64,000 nucleotides of DNA from an uncultured Treponema sp. (GTDB lineage: Bacteria > Spirochaetota > Spirochaetia > Treponematales > Treponemataceae): the NCBI GenBank assembly GCA_949299755.1, contig CASGBA010000001.1, positions 1 through 64,000 of the forward strand. Direction: 5' to 3'. A program made the translations under genes and the position numbers. The first letter of the stretch is position 1; each line of letters starts with the position of its first letter. Positions 61,124-64,000 of this stretch are shown here, in pieces. The notes under the pieces are model-generated. The model made no database searches. It was given only the letters and a program-made list of their open reading frames with translations, and was not told the DNA's origin.

Positions 61124-61951
61124 TCAGGATTCCGTTATTTTCTTCACGGCATTATCAAGAAAACCTGGATCCGCATTCTCTATTTTTCCGGAATCACACA
61201 ATCCGGCGAAAGAAGAATTCATAGGAATACGGGCAAGCACTTCCAAGCCATGTTTTGCGGCAATTTTATCAGAATTGCCGGTTCCGAAAATTTCAATTTT
61301 CTTTCCACAGTCAGGGCATTCAATATAACTCATATTTTCTACTATACCGTATACGGGTATATTCATCATGGCGGCCATATTAATTGCTTTTTCAACAACC
61401 ATTGACACCAAATCCTGCGGAGAAGTGACGATTATAATCCCGTCAACGGGAAGTGACTGAAACACAGTGAGGGGCACGTCACCCGTTCCCGGAGGCATAT
61501 CTACAACCATCACTCCCACATTGTCCCAGAACACATCAGTCCAAAACTGTTTAACCGTGCCGGCAATTATCGGTCCGCGCCACACCACAGGCGAAGTCTC
61601 ATCTTCCAGAAGAAGATTCAGGGACATAACATCTATACCTGTTTTTGTACGCACAGGTTTAAGCATCCCGTTTTCTTCAATCACAGGGGTATTCAAGCCG
61701 AACATTTTAGGAACTGAAGGTCCTGTAACATCCGCATCCAACATTGCCGTTTTTATCCCGCTACGATTCAAAGAAACGGCGAGAAGTCCGCTGACAAGGG
61801 ATTTTCCAACTCCGCCCTTGCCGCTAACAACCGCCACGACCTTTTTTACTGAACTGGCAGGATTCAAGGCCTTTTTTTCAATTTTAGGGGAAGACCGGGA
61901 AGAACACTCCTCTCCACACGCCGAACAATTATGACTGCAATTTTCGCTCAT
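61124..61951 (-). CDS. mrp: Mrp/NBP35-family Fe-S carrier ATPase
   Basis: A 275-residue P-loop protein for Fe-S cluster transfer. The N-terminus carries a cysteine cluster (SENCSHNCSACGEEC). The deviant Walker A is SGKGGVGKSLVS (about residues 43-54), followed by MLDADVTGPSVPK, WRGPIIAGTVKQF, VVDMPPGTGDVPL, and the carboxy-terminal CPDCGKKIEIFG CxxC that binds the shared cluster. ATG 61951 follows GGAGG. Cotranscribed with the DUF134 gene and the NifX-like gene. Confidence 0.95.
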   Translation of the reverse strand: MSENCSHNCSACGEECSSRSSPKIEKKALNPASSVKKVVAVVSGKGGVGKSLVSGLLAVSLNRSGIKTAMLDADVTGPSVPKMFGLNTPVIEENGMLKPVRTKTGIDVMSLNLLLEDETSPVVWRGPIIAGTVKQFWTDVFWDNVGVMVVDMPPGTGDVPLTVFQSLPVDGIIIVTSPQDLVSMVVEKAINMAAMMNIPVYGIVENMSYIECPDCGKKIEIFGTGNSDKIAAKHGLEVLARIPMNSSFAGLCDSGKIENADPGFLDNAVKKITES

Positions 61952-61970
61952 ACAGACCTCCTGAAAACAT

Positions 61971-62357
61971 CTATTTTTTTGTTTCATCGGATTCATTTTC
62001 CGCCGGAACAGGAAAATCCCTTCCGAATTTCCGGCAGTATTTTTTGCATCCCAAACGTTTGCCTTTCAATACCCGGTACGATCCACCTTCTATTTTAATC
62101 TCAGCACCGTTAACAAGCGCCGAAGCAATATTTGAGCGGGCGGAATACAATATCCTCTGGAAAGTGCCTCTGGAAACCCCCATTCTGGAAGAAGCCTCGC
62201 ATTGACTCAAATGCTCCAAATCGCAAAGCCGGACGGCCTCCAATTCTTCAACCGGAATAATGATTGAAGATGAACCTGATTCCGGCTCATTTTTTGGAAG
62301 AAAATTCCGGCAAAGAGGTTCAGAAAAAACGAATCGGCATTTCCGTGAAGGCGGCAT
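61971..62357 (-). CDS. DUF134/UPF0251 DNA-binding protein
   Basis: A 128-residue protein with a helix-turn-helix-like segment: EELEAVRLCDLEHLSQCEAS, then SRMGVSRGTFQRIL, the DUF134 core. Cysteines lie at about residues 8, 16, 45 and 53, and in the tail (CKKYC). DUF134 proteins sit beside NifX-like and Mrp genes in many anaerobes and are believed to be their regulators. A 14-bp palindrome lies in its own promoter, so self-control is likely. The ATG is preceded by the -10 at six bases. Confidence 0.9.
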   Translation of the reverse strand: MPPSRKCRFVFSEPLCRNFLPKNEPESGSSSIIIPVEELEAVRLCDLEHLSQCEASSRMGVSRGTFQRILYSARSNIASALVNGAEIKIEGGSYRVLKGKRLGCKKYCRKFGRDFPVPAENESDETKK

Positions 62358-62363
62358 ATCTCA

Positions 62364-62392
62364 AATATATGTGCATATGCACACAAAGTCAA
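62364..62392 (-). promoter_or_regulatory. Leaderless-type promoter of the DUF134-mrp operon
   Basis: On the minus strand TTGACT (62387-62392), 17-bp spacer, TATATT (62364-62369), then 6 bases to ATG 62357. Confidence 0.75.
62370..62383. promoter_or_regulatory. Palindromic operator inside the DUF134 promoter spacer
   Basis: TGTGCATATGCACA is a perfect 14-bp palindrome lying between the -35 and -10 of the DUF134 operon. A protein bound there would block RNA polymerase. The DUF134 protein itself is the obvious candidate. Confidence 0.6.
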
Positions 62393-62410
62393 CATAACGG
62401 CCTTAAAATA

Positions 62411-62439
62411 TTGACAACAACCCAAAAAAATGGGACTCT
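62411..62439 (+). promoter_or_regulatory. Possible promoter of the PilZ gene
   Basis: Perfect TTGACA (62411-62416), 17-bp spacer, then GACTCT (2 of 6) at 62434-62439 and 8 bases to ATG 62448. Geometry fits the leaderless pattern, but the -10 is poor and may need an activator. Confidence 0.35.
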
Positions 62440-62447
62440 TTATGGTC

Positions 62448-62804
62448 ATGGACAAAAAAAATATTGAAAAGAGAAGCTGCCCAAGATTCAATGTTTTCTT
62501 AAAAGCAGTGGCGGAGGAAATTTCCCAGTTTTCCGGCAGCCTGGAGGATATAAGCGCCAACGGATGTAAAGTCCGGTTCCCTAAAACAGATGCCTTCGAC
62601 ATGGATGTGGAGTATTCCATGACAGTCTATCCGCAGCCGAATTCTGGATTCAGTGATTTCAATTTAATTGTAAAACCCTGCTGGGTTGGACACACAAAAG
62701 ATGAAACCCTGATAGGTTTTTCAGTTTTATATTCACCGGGATACAAACAATTCTCTAAATATGTAAATTCCTTCGTGGCAAAACATTATACGGCCGAAGA
62801 ATAA
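62448..62804 (+). CDS. PilZ-domain c-di-GMP-binding protein
   Basis: A 118-residue single-domain protein. The R-x-x-x-R motif appears as RSCPR (about residues 8-12) and the D-x-S-x-x-G motif as DISANG (about residues 33-38), the two c-di-GMP contacts. The C-terminal helix has NSFVAKHY. It is likely an effector of c-di-GMP signalling controlling motility or envelope. Starts at 62430 or 62442 are also open. Confidence 0.88.
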   Translation: MDKKNIEKRSCPRFNVFLKAVAEEISQFSGSLEDISANGCKVRFPKTDAFDMDVEYSMTVYPQPNSGFSDFNLIVKPCWVGHTKDETLIGFSVLYSPGYKQFSKYVNSFVAKHYTAEE

Positions 62805-62811
62805 CAACCCT

Positions 62812-62839
62812 TTTTCAAAATTATTTTTTTGTGTATACT
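62812..62839 (+). promoter_or_regulatory. Leaderless-type promoter of the hydrolase gene
   Basis: TTTTCA (62812-62817), 16-bp spacer, TATACT (62834-62839), then 7 bases to ATG 62847. Confidence 0.55.
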
Positions 62840-62846
62840 TTTTTAA

Positions 62847-63764
62847 ATGGAGAAAGAATTAACGTCAATTCAAAAAACGGCAAAAGCTTTCAGGAAGGCT
62901 GTTTATAATCAAAAACTCCCGATGTGCACCATAAGAAAAAACTTCGATATGCTTTTAGGGAATCCTATTCTGCCAAACAATATAGACCGCGAAGAGATTT
63001 CTGTAAACGGAATCCAAGCAGATATTTTAATCCCGGAAATAGCCGTTGAAAATTTTACGATTTTATACGCCCATGGAGGCGGTTTTATCACAGGTTCCAG
63101 ATATGCCTATAGGAATTTCTGTTCTTCCCTTGCCCATGAAACAGCATGCAGGCTGGTTCTTCCTGAATATCAATTGGCGCCTGAACACCCTTATCCGGCA
63201 GCACTGGAAGATTTGTACGCAGTGTATTCTTACCTTGTAAAAAAAAGAGTCAAACCGGAATCCATTATTTTTGCAGGAGACGGAGCCGGAGGGAACCTGG
63301 TTCTTTCCCTTATACATTTTTTAAAATCAAAAAACATGAAGCCCCCGGTGGCGGTAATTTTGTTTTCGCCCTGGGTTGACATCTCGAATACAAACCGCAA
63401 AAAAAACAAAAAATCAGCTGATCCTGTTTTCACAAATGAAATTCTTACAGGCCAGGCATTGCAATACACGTTTGAATCCAACTTTACAAATCCCTATGTA
63501 TCCCCTGTACTGGGTGATTTATCCGGATTTCCGCCGATGTACATTCAATGCGGTTCATGCGATCTCCTGCTGGAAGACACCAGGAAACTCGTGGAGAAAG
63601 CGGGTGAATACGGTGTTGCGGTAACAACTGACATCAGACCGGATATGTGGCATCTTTTTCAGGCTTTTGATTCCGTAACACCTGAAGCCAGGATAGCTGT
63701 AAAGGATACAGGAGAATGGATCCGGGAACTGCAAAAAAGGGCTTTACGAAATGGAGAATACTGA
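62847..63764 (+). CDS. HSL-family alpha/beta hydrolase lacking the serine nucleophile
   Basis: A 305-residue member of the hormone-sensitive lipase-like (alpha/beta hydrolase 3) family. AHGGGFITGS (oxyanion hole, about residues 75-84) and ALEDLYAVY are conserved. The nucleophile motif should be GDSAGGN, but here it is GDGAGGN: codon 146 (63282-63284) is GGA, glycine. The charge-relay CDLLLEDTRKL (Asp) and MWHLFQ (His) are intact. The protein may be non-catalytic or use another mechanism; a sequencing error would need more than one base change. It overlaps the next gene by 14 bases. Confidence 0.87.
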   Translation: MEKELTSIQKTAKAFRKAVYNQKLPMCTIRKNFDMLLGNPILPNNIDREEISVNGIQADILIPEIAVENFTILYAHGGGFITGSRYAYRNFCSSLAHETACRLVLPEYQLAPEHPYPAALEDLYAVYSYLVKKRVKPESIIFAGDGAGGNLVLSLIHFLKSKNMKPPVAVILFSPWVDISNTNRKKNKKSADPVFTNEILTGQALQYTFESNFTNPYVSPVLGDLSGFPPMYIQCGSCDLLLEDTRKLVEKAGEYGVAVTTDIRPDMWHLFQAFDSVTPEARIAVKDTGEWIRELQKRALRNGEY

Positions 63765-64000
63765 AAAGGTTAAATCCCGAAAACCATGTACGGAACCGGA
63801 ACTGGTCAGTCCGGCGGGGAATCTGGAAAAACTGGCTTATGCATGGGAATATGGAGCGGATGCCGCTTATATCGGTATAGGAAATTTTTCACTCAGGACA
63901 CGTGCCGATAACTTTGAAGGCAACGACTATCAAAATATAAAAGAACTCAAAGAAAAATACAATTCGGAAGGGAAATCTAAAAAACTTTTCTGTGCATTGA
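63751..64000 (+). CDS. Peptidase U32 family protein (partial, 5' end)
   Basis: The reading frame starts at ATG 63751 inside the hydrolase gene and runs off the window end (83 codons). The N-terminus PELVSPAGNLEKLAYAWEYG, then ADAAYIGIGNFSLRTRADNF, is the opening of a U32 peptidase / RlhA or UbiU/V-type TIM barrel. Members modify 23S rRNA (hydroxylation) or degrade collagen-like peptides. Only the first quarter or less is present. Confidence 0.82.
   Translation, partial: MENTEKVKSRKPCTEPELVSPAGNLEKLAYAWEYGADAAYIGIGNFSLRTRADNFEGNDYQNIKELKEKYNSEGKSKKLFCAL

Noticed and set aside
1-64000. CRISPR array, insertion sequence, integron or prophage
   Set aside because: No spaced repeat array, transposase, integrase or phage structural gene was seen by reading; all genes are ordinary chromosomal families.

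Overview
The window reads as chromosomal DNA from an anaerobic spirochaete close to Treponema. The taxonomic signs are a class I (archaeal-type) lysyl-tRNA synthetase, a GTP-type PEP carboxykinase, a dksA-infA-dnaJ neighbourhood that as I recall resembles Treponema pallidum, many spirochaete-style lipoproteins, a complete Rnf complex, and oxygen defence by rubrerythrin, hemerythrin and a flavo-diiron protein. This placement is inference from gene content; no 16S rRNA lies in the window. I see no insertion sequence, prophage, CRISPR array or integron. Coding density is very high and no gap exceeds about 300 bases. The longest gaps are about 100-130 bases and hold promoters or terminators.

Layout. 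0-9 kb: folD, two envelope proteins, a long RarA fusion, adk, dus, a flavo-diiron protein and a methyltransferase. 9-21 kb: Na/phosphate transporter, acylphosphatase, ilvE, ychF, two secreted lipoprotein enzymes (GH16 glucanase and EEP nuclease), an amidohydrolase, the beta subunit of a sodium-pumping decarboxylase with a 46-residue gamma-like partner, a CAU tRNA, ackA, a DJ-1 protein and a PHP phosphatase. 21-30 kb: dksA-like and infA from face-to-face promoters, then a long minus-strand operon moxR-DUF58-DUF4381-like-batA-batB-batC-batD-smr-dnaJ. 30-40 kb: aminotransferase, orphan solute-binding lipoprotein, two unknown proteins, a CPA2 antiporter with a PTS EIIA-like tail, PEPCK and a MATE exporter. 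39-46 kb: rnfCDGEAB-era. 46-50 kb: an outer-membrane barrel and a giant OmpA protein with eight FlgD-Ig-like repeats. 50-54 kb: yeiH, an S1-domain protein, hemerythrin, a PerR/Fur regulator and rubrerythrin. 54-64 kb: a PaaK-type ligase with an ACT protein, lysS, a COG2509 flavoprotein, thrH, a DUF134-Mrp-NifX-like metal-cofactor operon, PilZ, an HSL-family hydrolase lacking its serine nucleophile, and the start of a U32 peptidase.

Metabolic picture (inference). Fermentation runs through PEP carboxykinase, acetate kinase and probably a biotin-dependent decarboxylase. Rnf couples ferredoxin and NAD to an ion gradient that also serves the Na/phosphate transporter and the antiporter. Oxygen is handled by FprA, hemerythrin, rubrerythrin and PerR.

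The most unusual signal is in promoter geometry. About fifteen transcription units have a sigma70-like promoter (TTGNNN, usually 17 bp, TATANT) whose -10 box ends only 6-9 bases before the start codon, so the mRNA should begin at or within about three bases of the start codon, with no room for a Shine-Dalgarno site. Other genes have the same promoter type but a 20-60 base leader with a clear GGAGG. Three divergent pairs share or overlap their -35 boxes, and the PerR promoter sits inside the loop and U-tract of the upstream gene's terminator.
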